NCBI RefSeq assembly: GCF_036850765.1
Contig: NC_089493.1
Location: 188,699,140-188,763,139, forward strand
From: Saccopteryx bilineata
Taxonomy: Eukaryota; Chordata; Mammalia; Chiroptera; Emballonuridae
Direction: 5' to 3'
DNA: 64,000 nt
Position 1 is the first letter of the stretch, and every line of letters begins with the position of its first letter. A program made the position numbers and the translations under genes. Positions 22,363 to 36,354 of this stretch are shown one piece after another. The notes beneath the pieces are model-generated. The model saw only the letters and a program-made list of their open reading frames with translations. It was not told where the DNA came from and searched no databases.

Positions 22363-23919
22363 ATTCGTATTGGGGGACAGGATTCTTCAAGTTAATATAA
22401 ATCTATGTGTACCTCCCTTTGCTTACTATTCTGAGCCTTCTGTTCAAAGACAATTTACCCCCCATATGTAAGACAACATTTGTGAGCTGAACAAATAGTG
22501 TTATCAGATTGTGGTGAATTGCTTCAGTAGTATTACATCATGCATCGAGGTCACATGGGCTGTAAAGTGCTGTAATACAGCCGGCTACACGGTACCCTAC
22601 AGGTTTAATATACTTCGGCAGCCTTGTACTTGGGAAGGATTTCTGTAATTGGAGACAATCTAGAAAGAAAAACTTTTTTCAGCCATTGGAGGCTGAAATA
22701 CAAGTTTTCGAGAAATGTGACTTTATAGGCTTGAAACGGAGCGGATTACATATTTTTCTTAACTGGGCAGTAGTATAATTGCATGTGTGGTACGGTCCTG
22801 ATTATCTAAGAGTTGGATTTCCAGCATAGGGATTATCCAGAGTTCTTCTCTGACTCCCCTGTCTTCTAACTACCTGCCTGACATGAATGATTTCCATAAT
22901 CTTTGGCACCTCTCCTAATGGTAGCAAAGAGCTTATGTGAGTGGCAACATCCAGACCCATGTATTATCCTTTAAAAGAGCTAATTATATGAAACATCTGT
23001 GTGGCTAAGTTTTTGAAACTGTTCAAAATTAACTAACTGAATTTCAGTTTGATTGGAGGGGGTCTTCCTACTGTCAAAGGATGGTTTATGAGAGCTGTTA
23101 ATATGGCAAAGTCTTACCCACCTATTTAAGAGGCAAAGAGTAAAGCAACATTGGGAACAATGCTAGGTAATTGGTATTGTTCTAGATTGCATTATTTACC
23201 TCTCCTACACCCAGACCAACCACTATTTTGAATCAATTGGTTGGATAGTGTGCCTGGCTGGAAATGTCACACAGCCACTTAGATCAAGCCCCGCTGTACC
23301 TTGTGTGGTTCTCAGGGTTGTGATTGGTATATTCCTCTAGTATTAAGTACAAAAGTGGATTATTGGTGCCTAAGCCTCACTTGTACTATCACATTTCCAT
23401 CATAAGCTGACTTACAGCCCAACCTTGAAAAATTAAGTCCCAGAGGACTTGAAAGCCTCTTAGATACCAGAATGAGGCTGAGATGGTAAAAGGACTTCAT
23501 ATGTAATATTTCCATTTTACATAGTCTATTACTGTTTACATTCTCCCTTAAAGTATGGATTGAAAGCTGTTGGTCATGATACTGTTTCATCAACCCCTCT
23601 TCACACTTAGAAAGGTCAAGTGCATTCCTTTCTAGTAAACTTAGTTCTCATCTAGTGATAAGGTTGAAGTGCAGGACTGTGTAGCTGGCGTTTCCAAAGA
23701 GGCTGTAATCATAGGATAGACCCAGACATTACTAGCTGCCTTCCGAGCTAACAGGTCAGGGCACAGAATTCCATCCTCTGGGTATCACAACAGAATCAGA
23801 TTTTGATTTCCTCTCCTTTTCTTATACATCAGTTGCAACTTGGACATTTTCAAAATCTTTTGGTTACATCAACTACTTTGTAACAATGTCTTATAAAAAA
23901 ATGCAGTGTTCTCTTATAC

Positions 23920-24249
23920 CAGGGGTCCCCAAACTAACGCCCGCGGGCCACATGCGGCCCCCTGAGGCCATTTATCCGGCCCCCGCCGCACTTCTGGAAG
24001 GGTACCTCTTTCATTGGTGGTCAGTGAGAGGAGCATAGTTCCCATTGAAATATTGGTCAGTTTGTTGATTTAAATTTACTTGTTCTTTATTTTAAATATT
24101 GTATTTGTTCCTGTTTTGTTTTTTTATTTTAAAATAAGATATGTGCATTGTGCATAGGAATTTGTTCATAGTTTTTTTTATAGTCCGGCCCTCCAATGGT
24201 CTGAGGGACAGTGAACTGGCCCCCTGTGTAAAAAGTTTGGGGACCCCTG
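23920..24249 (+). mobile_element. young non-autonomous hAT element with perfect 8-base TSD
   Basis: 330 bases from CAGGGGTCCCCAAACT to its inverted copy AGTTTGGGGACCCCTG, differing only at the ends of the inner portion. It is flanked on both sides by TCTTATAC (23912-23919 and 24250-24257), an exact 8-base target-site duplication. Interior motifs include CCCGCGGGCCACATGCGGCC near the left and GTCCGGCCCTCCAATGGTCTG near the right. No transposase. The intact duplication and inverted repeats suggest a younger insertion than the hAT at 12025. Confidence 0.95.
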
Positions 24250-24257
24250 TCTTATAC

Positions 24258-26566
24258 TATCCTTATGTGGCAAATCTATTGATAAATTACTGGTTGCACT
24301 TTGAGGTGCCTAATCCGACTTCACAAGATGTTTCTGTTTCTAAATCTATTATGTAATATAAGTAATAACATATATACTGTGTAGCATAGTTGACAAAAGT
24401 ATACTAAAGGACAAAAAAACATTATCCAAAAATATTTTTTTTCACTAGACTAAAAATGAATTTATTAGAAAGATAGTTACTTGAAGATTTAAGTGTTGAA
24501 ATGTAGTTGAGGATGTAGTAATGACCAATAGTTTTAAATCCATTTTTTTTAATGAAAATACAAACAGTAATAATATATAGCCCACAAAACTGATACTAGA
24601 AAACCTTGGCAACTCTTAGAAAAATCATTGACAAATCTTGCCACGAGTTCTGAATACGTAAAAAATGGCTCTTTCCAGTTATATGAAGGTGCATGTTTAT
24701 ATGGACATATGCATGTAGACATGCATATGTGGTTACTCCATACACATGTGTATATTTCTACCTATACGTCTGTATCTACACTGATATCTGTGTCTATATC
24801 TATATCCAGAGGGTGTATAAAAGACATTGGGTATATTCCTAGTAAGATATAGTGCAGTACAGCTATATTCCTGGGAAAATACTGTGGGTTTCATTTCCAG
24901 CTGACATCACTTTCCCACAACCTGACATGCATTGTGCTAGGTACTGGGGCTAGAAGGGTGAACCACACCCAATTCTTAACAAGGTCATGAGCTGGTCCTG
25001 AATTAGAAATTATTTTAATGTTGACTGTTTCACTCATAGATATATTTTACAATGGGAAACACTGAGAGAGAGAAAAATTCAAAAAGTACAAAGCCATCTG
25101 AGCCTTTACGAGATGCCTCTACACTCGACACGTTTTGACTGGCCAAGAGGAGGACTGAAAAAGAAATAGAGCAAGTACAGTTTTAGGGGAAAAGATCATT
25201 GGATAAAGTGATGTAGTCCCAACCAAAAATAAAACAGGCTTTATGGGAAAGCCAAACCAGGGTGTCTAGTTACTCTAGCAACCCTTACAGGTGGCAAATC
25301 ACAAGTCAGAGGTAGGATCTGAGTTCTATGCAAGCAAGAACCCAGGGAAAAGTGCTGTCGACATGATTAGTATTAAACACGTGCACGTAAGGTCTTCTTT
25401 GAAAATGTAAACAATTTGTACATACTTTTCTAAAATAAACTAGGTTTCTGTGGTTAAGATCCTTTTTCCTCTCACTCTCAATGACATTTGTATATGTTTT
25501 ATGTGGTGATAATCACATATTGTATGTGATTTATATACATGCACACATAGTCTCTAGAGGTCAGTAGAATATAAGAAATGGGTATTCACATCTAGATGAG
25601 CCCTACACATTCTGGAGACCATTTTTTCAAGTGGGAAAATGATGATAGTCGACTAATGGCATTAGGAACTAAAATCATTAATCAGCATTAACCAAAAAAA
25701 AATTCATGTCATTCTTGTTCCTGAAATGAATCTAATCTATTTGTTTTAAGCAAATTTCACATCAATGAACGTTTACATGTCAAGAACCTTGACAGAAACC
25801 CAAGCTGTAATTACTTTATTATGGTTTATTATAAGACTGGGAACCTCAGAACCTTTTCTGAAGGTATTTTTAATGTTACTAGAACAAAACAGTAAATTGT
25901 TATTAAACACTTGACTGTTATTTCCAAAACACTATTTCTATTGTAGCCATCAATTCAGTCTCCTCAACCCTTAGAAATGAATGATTTCATGATTTATATG
26001 TTACAATTCTATTTGTTCTTAGGAACTAAATGTCTCTGATGTTGGGAACTGTATTAGAAAATTGTAATTTATTTTATATATAAACCTAAAATTTTTGACA
26101 GCTTCGCAAATTGCCTCGCGGTTGAGCATGTTTATCAAGCTTTTCTCTAGAAAAGCCATGTTCGAAAAGTGTGGAGAATGATGGCTTGTAGTTATGAACT
26201 ATGTGATCGCTGTATTGCTGGTGCCTCTGACACCCCCTCTTACCCAGCGTCCTGGGCGAGAGAGAACGGGAGAGCAGGACTGCAGGCTCCATCCGAATTT
26301 GAGAAGGAATGATCGCCACTTAAGCTGAGGTCACATGCCATGGCTTAGAAGTTAATGTGTCTTGCACACATTAGTATCACTCTTGGAGCTAATCTATCAA
26401 TAACCAGTTCCCATATTTGCCTATTCACACCATACTGGATTGCATTTTTAACTCAGTTTCCTCTGTGCTTATGTCCTAATCCAGGGGTTGCAAACACAAA
26501 TGCCCAGGGGAGTTGTCATAGATTAGACACTAGGAGGTGATATGGGACAGTGAAGAAGGCATTATG

Positions 26567-26572
<6 letters not shown>
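24258..26572. other. AT-rich intron-like DNA, one small L2-like fragment
   Basis: L2-like text at 24925-24990 (CATTGTGCTAGGTACTGGGGC...). ATGTATATG-rich low-complexity sequence lies at 24690-24810. No exon recognised. Confidence 0.4.

Positions 26573-26607
<35 letters not shown>
26573..26607. repeat. (CA)n microsatellite
   Basis: About 17 uninterrupted CA units. Confidence 0.95.
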
Positions 26608-26612
<5 letters not shown>

Positions 26613-26734
26613 TGCCTAAAAAACAAACAAGCAAAGGAACACCTACCAAGTATTTGTAGAGTAATCATGTGGGGTATTTAAAAAAAAACCCACAAAAAAC
26701 CTTTAGACTTAAAGTGGCTCCAGTCATCATTAAG

Positions 26735-27246
26735 AGATATCCAATAGATATTTAATAAATATTGATGGAGCACTTCCAATGAACAATCTACTTACTTTGC
26801 TGCCAAATAATTAAATGAGGAAGATACAATATATTTCTTGTCCTCAGAAAGTGTTTGCTTTGTGAGCAGAGGCCCCATGTCCCATCTCCCCTGCCTCTGT
26901 GTGTCCCCCACACCTGTTCTCGCAAGATTCTTCATTCTGCACTACATCCCTACATAATAGCTTTTACTTCTTCCAGCTTTTGTAACTGTGCCTTTGCAAA
27001 CACTTAGTGTTCTTGTCTTCTTCCAAAAACTCCCTCTTGCCTTTGGCTACCTTCTATTTATCTTTTAGGTCTCAGTTTGAATGTCTCTTCCTCCCAGAAG
27101 TTTTCCTGGACTACCCCTCCCTAAGTCTAAATTAGAAGCTCCCACTGTGTTGACCCTATAACAATGTATTTACCTTATTCTAACATTGTTTTTTTTAAAT
27201 AATTGACTTTTCTTTTTTTTTATTTATTCATTTTAGAGGGGAGAGG

Positions 27247-27295
<49 letters not shown>

Positions 27296-27600
27296 GGGGG
27301 AGGAGCTGGAAGCATCAACTCCCATATGTGCCTTGACCAGGCAAGCCCAGGGTTTTGAACCGGTGACCTCAGCATTTCCAGGTCGACACTTTATCCACTG
27401 CGCCACCACAGGTCAGGCCTAACATTGTTCTTAAACTGCCAGTTTAATTGTCCCATTTCCACATAAGGCTTTAAACTCAGGGAGGGCAGGCTCCAGATGG
27501 TCAAGCTTGTCTACTAGCTGTATCATGATGCCTAGTAACATATCTGGCAGCATAAAATATGTTTAACCAGTTTGTAACTTGTGAATGAATGTTGAAATAT
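26735..27600 (+). repeat. L2-type LINE relic(s), split by a SINE
   Basis: 26735-26855 has TATTTAATAAATATTGATGGAGCAC. 26950-27180 has TTTTAGGTCTCAGTTTGAATGTC...TTCCTGGACTACCCC. After the SINE at 27191, 27430-27600 continues with AACTCAGGGAGGGCAGGCTCCAG...GTAACTTGTGAATGAATG. The last two form one L2 3' end in the usual order, interrupted at 27180-27190. Confidence 0.6.
27191..27418 (-). mobile_element. tRNA-derived bat SINE with 11-base TSD
   Basis: The minus-strand head at 27418 reads GCCTGACCTGTGGTGGCGCAGTGG, giving an A box (TGGCGCAGTGG). A B-box region GGTTCAAAACC-like follows, then a purine-rich (GA)n tract and an A-rich 3' end (T-rich on +). Target-site duplication CTAACATTGTT at 27180-27190 and 27419-27429 is exact. 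The insertion lies inside an L2 relic. Confidence 0.92.
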
Positions 27601-30549
27601 AGCACATCAGCAAATCAAGTACATCAGCGTCGGTCAATTAAGAGGCAGATATCACATCTCCAAGAAACTGGGAAGGATTAAAATCTTGTATGGACCAATC
27701 TTTCTCAAGATGAGGTTCAAAGTAGCCACAAGGAATCACCTGTCTTCCGCCTCTTCTTGTCTACTTTGAAGTCGATCCAGGTAGCAGGACAGAAACCATC
27801 CTCTTAGTTGAAGGGGGTTGTACACTTTTTAGCTGTGGTTTCCCCCTTAGCCTCTGATCACGTGATTTATTACAGGCTTGTTATTTTAGTGGACGATAGA
27901 AAGCGGTGTCTCCCTCTTTCCACTCTAGTGATTGCTTTCAAGACCTGGTACCTTGGCTCCGAGGGCTGTTGAACAAGACCCTGGGCTGCCATCATGAACG
28001 TAGATCAAGTAGATACTCACTAAGAGGCACTTCGCTGGGAACCGAGATCCAGGAAGGATGATCCAGAGCAATGCGTGTATATGAGATCATTTTTAGCTGG
28101 GTCTAGGGGACCAAAGTCACTTCACATTTGGACCTTCTCTCCCCCCTCCCCAATCATACTTTCCTGCTGTGTTTTCCAACTCTTCTTCTTAAATGTTGCA
28201 AGAAGTTCTTCGTGGTCTCTGATTTGACAAGATGGAGCTGTCCCTGGTTGCTTGTCAGTCTTTGTTCTAACCTTCTGAGACTAAACGTTTGCATTCCTAA
28301 CATGAGATTTCTGGTTCCTACCCTTTCCTTCTCTGTGATCAGCTGGGGCAGGCAGTGCTTGTCAGAGTACCCATTTCACTTCCTTTTTATTTTATTTTAT
28401 TTCATTTCTTTAGTTTGCTATTTTAATCAAGCCATACTTTCAAAGCAGGAAATTATTTTCAGAGTACCCTGAAATATGGTGGAGAATGGATGTGGAATTA
28501 ATGAGTGGACAGCTTTAATCTCTACTGACTTTTGACTCAGCTGCATCCCAGATAGTCCTACCCTTTAATCCACAGGTGGATGAAGAGTCCGGTGAGATGT
28601 CCGAGGACACAGTGGGGAGAGTGTTCAGCTATGGTATCTTCCCCTTGTTACTATTTTACATGACCTTCTACATTTACTATCTAATCCTGCGCTCGCTGTC
28701 ATTTCTATTTGTTGTGGTATAAAGGAGGGAGTGAATATTTTATAAAAAGTATAAAGTGGGATTACTCCATATATTTATATGATTAAAGCGGCCTCGGAAT
28801 GATATTATTATTCAGAAAGCATGACGGAGGTTACAGGAAGAGCTAAGGCGTATCTGATCCCGCGTGGAGAGTCCGGGGCGGAGGGGGGTGGGAGCTGGTT
28901 CTATTTTATACTCTTGTGTATTTGCTATGTATTATTAGGGATTTTACTTTTTAATATTGTGGCCGGAAAGTGGAAAAGATGAGTATGTGGAGACTAATAA
29001 ATTCTTTTCATCTCTGGTGAAAGTTTAAGAACCCATCACTCAAAAGTATATATATTTTTTAAAATTCATTTCTTTCTATATTACACAAACACATAGACAA
29101 CCTTTCAGCCATTCTAGAAGTTCTTGAAGAAATCACAGTGTAACACAAATGTTAATGAAATAAGAGAAAATTATTTTAAGTTAGACTAATAAACATTAAA
29201 AGGCCGATCAGTTTGTGACCCTCCTGACAATATGCCTATTAAATGCTTTAGGCACACAACTGTAATTTCTCCTTGCTTTAATTTTTCTACATATGCCCTT
29301 TGCCCCAGTCTTTGCTTCCATGAGGATGATGTCAGGATGTTCGTTTCTGCCTCCCTTGCCCTTTCCTTCTTCAAAGAGTGTCCCATGAAATCCTCTCCTC
29401 CGTCTCTTGTGGAGACTCTTCATGCCATAGTTTATATTTCTACTTGAATAAGAGCATATGTTTATTTAAAAGGAATTCTTTACCAAATGGAATTTACCTG
29501 ACATGATAAAATAGATTCCATTTGTGAAAAATGATAACCACATAATAACAATTACCGTATTCTCTCATTTCCAGAATGTTCTGGAATGAGGGGGGGGGGA
29601 TCAAAAAGTAAAAAAAAAAAGCATTTCAATTTAGTGTGATGATTTTTCTTCAAATATACATATATGCGGTTATAAAATAGGCCTTTGAGTTCTAAGTTAA
29701 GTTGATTTTGCAGTTCTGACAGTGCTTGTGGATTTGTTAATGTGAAATTGGTAATTGTTGATCTCTGGGGGGTGGGGTAGCATCTTCAGGATGAGCTTAT
29801 TACAGTGTAAAATATGGATTGCTTTTACCCTAATGGCCTCTGAATCCTATTACCATCCCATTAGAGAGTGTGGGATTTAGTGATTCTGTTGTTGTTTCTA
29901 GTGGGCAGTGAATATAATGGGGAAGGGCAGGGGTTAATGCAATTCATCTCTTTTAATACTTGTAACTCCGAGTCCCTTATCACTCACCATGGTTTCGTGG
30001 GGCTTCCTCCCCCTTCTCTCGGTTCTCTTTGTGGCTCAGTGTATTTCTGGACGCCTTTCCTAACCCGAAGAGTTTGGGGATGGGAGTTAATTTGGCGATT
30101 CTTGGGTTTAGATAGAATTTTAGCGACGAGCTTTTCAGAAACCGAAGATAAACAAATAAGGTGGTGTGTCAGCTTGTTGTGAAACAGGCTTTAGCTCAGA
30201 AAGGTTTTCAGTGACTGTCGTTGTGCCAAGAAAAGTATTGAAAATGGCTCTTCAATCAAGGCCTTTGGAAGGAGAAGCATGAGACAAGCGGGTCGGATCA
30301 ATGCCCGCCAGTGTTCTGGGGATAATGTTTCCATGTGTTCATGGAAGCAGCTGTGTCCTGTGTCCTGCATCCTCGTCGGGCTAGAGAGAGGCACAGGGAA
30401 GGATTTCCAAGTGATAGGAATTAGGTTTCTTTAAAGAGAAGTTTATGAGCAATAGTTAATTCCCTGCATCTCAGACATGCTCAGTAGATGTACATGTCTG
30501 ATTATGTACCTCTGGTGTTATTCATGAAATTTGTTTTTAGCTAATACAG
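27601..30549. other. intron-like non-coding DNA, no recognised gene
   Basis: No family-identifiable repeat. A segment at 28519-28722 is open in one frame and follows a CCACAG acceptor-like site at 28575, but lacks a good donor. A G run at 29592-29600 and A-rich tract at 29611-29620 are simple sequence. Confidence 0.35.
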
Positions 30550-30584
30550 CTTTTTCTTTTTCTTTTTCTTTTTCTTTTTTTTCT
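30550..30584. repeat. (TTTTTC)n simple repeat
   Basis: Five to six imperfect CTTTTT units. Confidence 0.9.
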
Positions 30585-33224
30585 GGGAATAAATACGAAC
30601 ATCAGATTACTTCTCAGTATGTCAAAACAAATTAGTTTCCCACAGTGATGCAGTGAAAGGTGTAACTATTTTCCCTTTTTATATGTCATAAAGCATTACT
30701 GGGACTGGGAAATTCCCACTTTTCCCTCCTTAGCCTGAGAGCCTGGTGGCTTGCAAAAGTCTGATTTAATGCACAAGCATGGTCACCTCGCGCTCGGGCA
30801 CCCCCCTCTGCTGCCATTAATGAGAATCCCATGCTGAGACCCACAGAGGCAGGACGCTCAGAAAAAGGCAGGGATGGCAGGAGGTGATCAGACCATTTCA
30901 GTCTGTTGAAAGTGAGTGATATTCCCAAGGTTTATTGTTCCCCTTCTCAGAGAATTAAGTTTCCATATGTTTCATCATAAATGGAATAACTGCAACATAA
31001 TTGCAACATGAAAATGTATGCTGGAGGACATTGTTGAAAACTGGTGTTCGGAGGGAAATTTCCTCTTGTCTTTATGTGCTGTCTTGATTGCCCGCCTGGT
31101 TACAGCTGCTAGTCTAAGCAGGGTCCTAGTGGTTAGATACGGGGTCTCGGGATACAATAGTTTGTGTGTTTGCCTGGAATATTCATGCATGGAGTTCCTC
31201 CTTAATTTGAGCGGTCACTTACATTATTTCTAGACAGACTGTGATAGTATTATTTCTTTCCATCAACTGGGTGTGTTGAGTAAAATTTATTTTAGAAGAT
31301 AATTATGTAGCTATAGTACAATTAGTTTTATTGCAACAAATTGGTATAAAGAAGCATTGTTATGGATTACCTTTCTAACCATTTTTTTTTCTCACAATCA
31401 CTTGGGAAGCTCAAACAAACAAACAAAAATTAAAAGCTCTACTCTAGGTAGATTTTAGTTAAAGTACGTATATGTGAAATCATTTGCAGAGATTGACTGA
31501 ATTTACGGAGGAAACCGGTAGAACCCATATAGACTTTCTTTCTGTTTGTAAAGCACTGTATAAGTTAGTGTGCCCAGCTATTCAACAAGTAGAATGTGGA
31601 CTTTCGTTTTTCATTTATGTTAGGTCCCCTTTAATTTGTCTTGTTTCTTTGTTCTTGAAACTTTCCCTCAGTTCTGCCAAGAAACATAAAAACCAGATGA
31701 ACTAATGTTTCTCTCAATGAGAGCATGATGTATCGTCTTAAATGTCATTATAAAGCCACCAACTTGTCATTTGTTATCTCTCAGTATTTCCTTAATGCAC
31801 AATATACACATTCTTTAACATTTGATGAATATCAGCAAATCAGCAATGAAATTTGACTCTTTGTAAGACTAGGTGGGTTTTTTAAGAAAAATAGTATCAG
31901 CATCAAAAATGAATGTGGATTGTGGTGTGGAAGACACAGAAAGGCTAAGTGCCACATTTTATACCATATTGTGTCCCTTGCTTTCTTGAAAATACAATCT
32001 TTGGGAAACTTAGAATAGCAATAGAAATCAACAGATTTTTATCTAAATATACATTCTCTAACTATAAAAGTAGTATGGTCCTTACAGGAAATTTGTAAAA
32101 TCCAGAAAACAATTACGCCCATTATTTCACCCAAATCTGTTGGTTTAACCCTTTTAAACAAATATTTTTAAAATTGGGACTTTGTTTCCTACATTCATTG
32201 TTATGCTGTTGGAACTAGTCTAATGTATTAAAATAGCATGCAAAAACATCACATTAATGTCCTGCCAAAGTCTGTTCCTTAAAATATGTTATTTTGACTT
32301 TTAAAGAAATATATGACTTTTAAAAAATAATTTTTATTAATTTTATAATTGTATACATCCAATTACACTTTATTTTAAATAATTTGGAAAACCATACAAG
32401 TAAGAGTAAAATTATTTTGATATGTTACTATGAAAAGATAAATACTGCTAATAGTTTAGGGTCATTTTTTAGTATCTTGCCTATGTAATAAGTAATAGCA
32501 GTTATTATTTTTTAAATTTATATAATATTTATGATGAGGTTAAACACTGGATCTCTTGATCTATTCGGTTTTCACTGAATCTTCTGCTTTAGTATATTTT
32601 ACCTAAAACAGTGTAAGAGTTTTTCCTTTATTTACATAAATATCCTTAATATTTTTAGGATATGGTGAACTAATGCTGGTCATATGCATGGTTAATATTC
32701 TACACCAGTAATTTTTCTATTTTGTTTTTTTTTTCACATGAAGATATTTGAAATCTTTACATAGTAGATCTCCTAATATTTTAGCTATCTCGATTTGGTT
32801 CTCAGCTTTAAAAGAATCCCTATTACAAGAGTCAATAAATATGTGCTATTTTCCTAGTAATTAAAAAACAGTTATAATAACATTAAAGCATTTAATACAT
32901 TCAAAAATGTGTATGTCAGATGAAGATCAATGTTACCCAAAAGATTATATATTATTAGAATTTTACTTTATTTTATATTCAGTTTCTTGTATAATAGAGT
33001 CTATTTCAGGGCATTTTGCTCTATATGTTTGTGTGCATCTATATATATATATATATATATATTTTCCTACTGTTAACTCTGCCATTTTATTATACTAAGT
33101 TTATAAATTTAATGTATACTAAGTTTTTTAAATTTAATAATAGAGGAATGTTCTCCTCCTTGTTTTGCTCCTCTTCAGTACTTTCTTATTTTTATTTGTT
33201 TTTTCAAGCAAATAAATCAGAGAA
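30585..33224. other. AT-rich intron-like DNA with (TA)n
   Basis: Strongly AT-rich from about 32000. A (TA)n run lies at 33041-33062. No exon, RNA gene or interspersed repeat recognised with confidence. Confidence 0.4.
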
Positions 33225-33238
33225 TCATTAAATTTTTA

Positions 33239-33620
33239 TTTTATATTTTTATCTATTTTTTGTATTTTTCTGAAGTGAGAAGCAGGGAGGCAGAGAGACA
33301 GAGTCCCACATGCACCTGAGCAGGATCCACCAGGCATGCCCACCAGGGAGTGATGCTCCACCCATCTGGGGCGTTATGCCTTTGCAACTGGAGCCATTCT
33401 AGTGCCTGAGGCAGAGGCCATGGAGCTGTCCTCAGCGCTGGCCAACTTTACTTTAATGAAGCCTAGGCTGCAGGAGGGGAAGAGTGAGACAGAGAAAAAG
33501 GAGAGGGGGAGGGGTGGAGAAGCAGATGGGCACTTCTCCTATATGCCCTGACCGGAAATCAAACCTGGGACTTCCACATGCTGGGCCGACGCTCTACTGC
33601 TAAGCCAACCAGCCAGGGCC
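33239..33620 (-). mobile_element. tRNA-derived bat SINE, older copy
   Basis: The minus-strand head at 33620 reads GCCCTGGCTGGTTGGCTTAGCAGTAGAGCGTCGGCCCAGC, in the same order as the copies at 37301, 45822 and 49051. Next come the GAAGCGCCCATC-like and GGAGCAAAGATGGCC-like segments, altered at many positions. Flanking duplication TC(A/G)TTAAATTTTTA at 33225-33238 and 33621-33634 has a mismatch. Divergence marks it as older than its relatives here. Confidence 0.9.
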
Positions 33621-33634
33621 TCGTTAAATTTTTA

Positions 33635-35854
33635 AACATTTATTTATAAATATTAAATTCAATTTTATTAAAGTTTCATTTTGATTATTCAACTCTGTGT
33701 ATTTCTAGAAAGTGAAAAAATGTTTTTATCTTTAACAATATATTTCTCTTTAACTTGAGGGTATATAATTAGGTACTTTTTTTTCTCTCTCTAATAAAAC
33801 CTTTCTTCCCTTTTGAATATCTCAGTTTGGTGTTTGGACGCATTTCTTTTAATCGGGCAAATTTTTTCCTACCGTTTTGTAAAAATCTTCTTATACATTT
33901 ATATAGAATAATGCAGGAAATTCCTCCATGACTTCCTTTTCTTCTTGAGAAATAGTGTATGTCTGTTAAAAAGTGCTCATTATATTAGTCTACCAAGGGC
34001 CAAATTGCATTTTCTGAAACATAGCTACAGAAGATAAAATGCTGATTTCACATAAAGACGTGGTTGGTCTTTATACCTTTGTGTGTCAGCAATAACTGCG
34101 CTGAGCGCTCTGAAGAGTCTGATGGCTCTAGATTCCCCAGGGTAGAAGTTTTCTAAGTCTAATCCATAGAAAATCAGTCCAGCATGAAACTCTGTGAAAA
34201 AGTGTTTCTTGGTGCAATGAGTCTGAGAATTAATTCATGCAGTGGCCTTTTCTTGGTACTTCTTAATAATTATTATCATATTAAATGCTCTGACAAGTTT
34301 ATAATAATAATTTTTTTGATTTGCTTGATTTAATTATCATTAAACATTTGCTTTTTCTGGAGGGGGAGGTGAGGCAGGTCTGAAGGATTTCAGTCACTGA
34401 CCATTATTGAATGATTTATAGTTGTCTGGCTGCAGTGGGCAGTATTATACAATCATCATACATAGCAGCTTTATGATACTTTGCAAAAAAAAACCCCAAC
34501 TTCTTGAGGGTCAATTTTTGTCTGTAAAACGAGAGTAGTATCTTGCACAAAGTTATGAGCAGCAGCAAGGGTGCCTATAAAGATCTTAATACAATGTTTA
34601 TACAGCGTAGCCACAAAGATAACTATCGTTGGCATTACACTTAATATTTATTTACAAGTAAAATGAAGAGGACATAGTCCCTGTTCTCAAACACCCTAAC
34701 CGTGGCGCAGTAAGGAGTAACTAGTTCATAATGCTTTGCAATTTACAGATAACTTCAGGTCCACTATGGAGAGGGTGCGTGTTCAGAGAAGCACAGTAGC
34801 AGGATGGGAAATGCAGAAAAGGAGCCAAAATGCACTGAGCCAGCAGTCCTCAGGGAGTGGCACCCCACCACCTGTACCTGCCAAATCCCAGATTGGCCAC
34901 TGAAGACTGTCACACAGTTTGATGAAACTGAATCAAAATGGCATCAAATGCAGGTTCTTAGCTCCAAGTGCTTGCTGCGTTTGGCTGCTTCTCTGATAAC
35001 CCCTTTGATGGGATGTGATTGTAAAAGCATCCCAAGCTTGCAAGTGTCTTTGTATCTTGTGGACATCTGCCTCATCAGTGGGTAAACATCTTGCTGTTGT
35101 GACCGGAGCAATCGTTCTGTCCTCTTGGCAGTGACGTCCCCGCTCAGCAAGAACAATGTGGAAATGTTGGTAAATGTCTTTATTACTTGAAGTCTAGACT
35201 ACTGTAATTCTCCATATGAAAACTGGGTTATTTATAGGCTACAACTCGGGGTAAGACAGCCCAGATCCTTCTTGGATCTTGTTTTTTCCATATATTTAAA
35301 ACTACCAACTTAACTCTCATACCAGTTACACACAAAATTTTACATTGATTGTGAAGTTGTCCTACTCACACAAATGGTGCCTCAGAGATGTGGTTTCCTT
35401 CTAGAAGCCTGTCTTATGATTTTCTTTTTTCTATCATCATACCCTGGTCACTTCTGCAGACTTGAACTTGAAAGCTTTTGATCTGTCCCATGAGCTTGGA
35501 GTTAGGATATTCCAAGTCATGTTGGCAAGTTTCAGCTTTTATTATATTTTTAAAGATACATTCACTATTACTTCAAGAAAACATATATTATTTATGGATG
35601 GGAAAAACATGAATTTTTAATATTTTTTCTGGCTTTATCGTAACATTTGAATATTATAAAGAAAATATGGGCTCAGATATTTTCTGTGCATATACTATAG
35701 ATTGTTTAATAAAATGAGATTTATATCACACTGTCGGTTAGAAATTTTAAATTAGATATTGTGGTCCTTTACTATCCTTTGAAAACTTTATTTTAATAAT
35801 TACATGATTTTTCATCCTGTGAGCTGTGTGGTCTCTTTCATTTAGTAATTATTC
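33635..35854. other. AT-rich intron-like DNA, no recognised gene
   Basis: Overlapping 70-93-codon frames on both strands at 34804-35156 show no motif and no splice context. Nothing else supported. Confidence 0.35.
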
Positions 35855-35985
35855 CTTAACAAAGTATTAATCAAGTGCTCACGGTTTACATGGTGCTGCC
35901 CTTGTTTCTAAGGATACAGTGACAGATAAAACAGACACATGTCCCTGTATCCCTGTGGAATTCACCCTCGCCTGCTAGAGATTAC
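35855..35985. repeat. L2-type LINE relic
   Basis: TAATCAAGTGCTCACGGTTTACATGG...AAGGATACAGTGACAGATAAAACAGACACATGTCCCTG, followed by TGGAATTCACC, matches the L2 3'-region pattern. Confidence 0.65.
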
Positions 35986-36354
35986 ACCTCCTTTCAGTTT
36001 GGAGCAATGACTAAAAAGATCAGTTTTGGTCCTAGTTGAATCACTCAGGAATATTTGAGCTGGCCTTCTCGGTCATGTTAAAACTAGAAGCATTCTGTCA
36101 TCTTTGCAGAAATTCTTTTACTCATGTACCCCTAACTGAATCATCTTCTGATGGATATAAATTCTGCCTTTCTGTTTGAACCCTAGGAAATGAGACTGTA
36201 TTTGCACTGTGTTTAGGGTTATAAGTTCTATGCTCTTTGCTAAAGCCCATTTAACAACAAACTTCACCCAAGATGGCAGAACCCTGGTCAGTGTCCGCTG
36301 CTCTCTCTGAGAAGAGAAGTTGGGAATTAAGAATTACATTGAAGCTATAAGTAG

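Noticed and set aside
28519..28722. Open segment after a CCACAG acceptor-like site, encoding an acidic then hydrophobic stretch (VDEESGEMSEDTVGR ...).
   Set aside because: No convincing donor: GTATCT is weak, and the earlier GTGAGA would leave only a 16-base exon. The hydrophobic tail comes from T-rich intron sequence.
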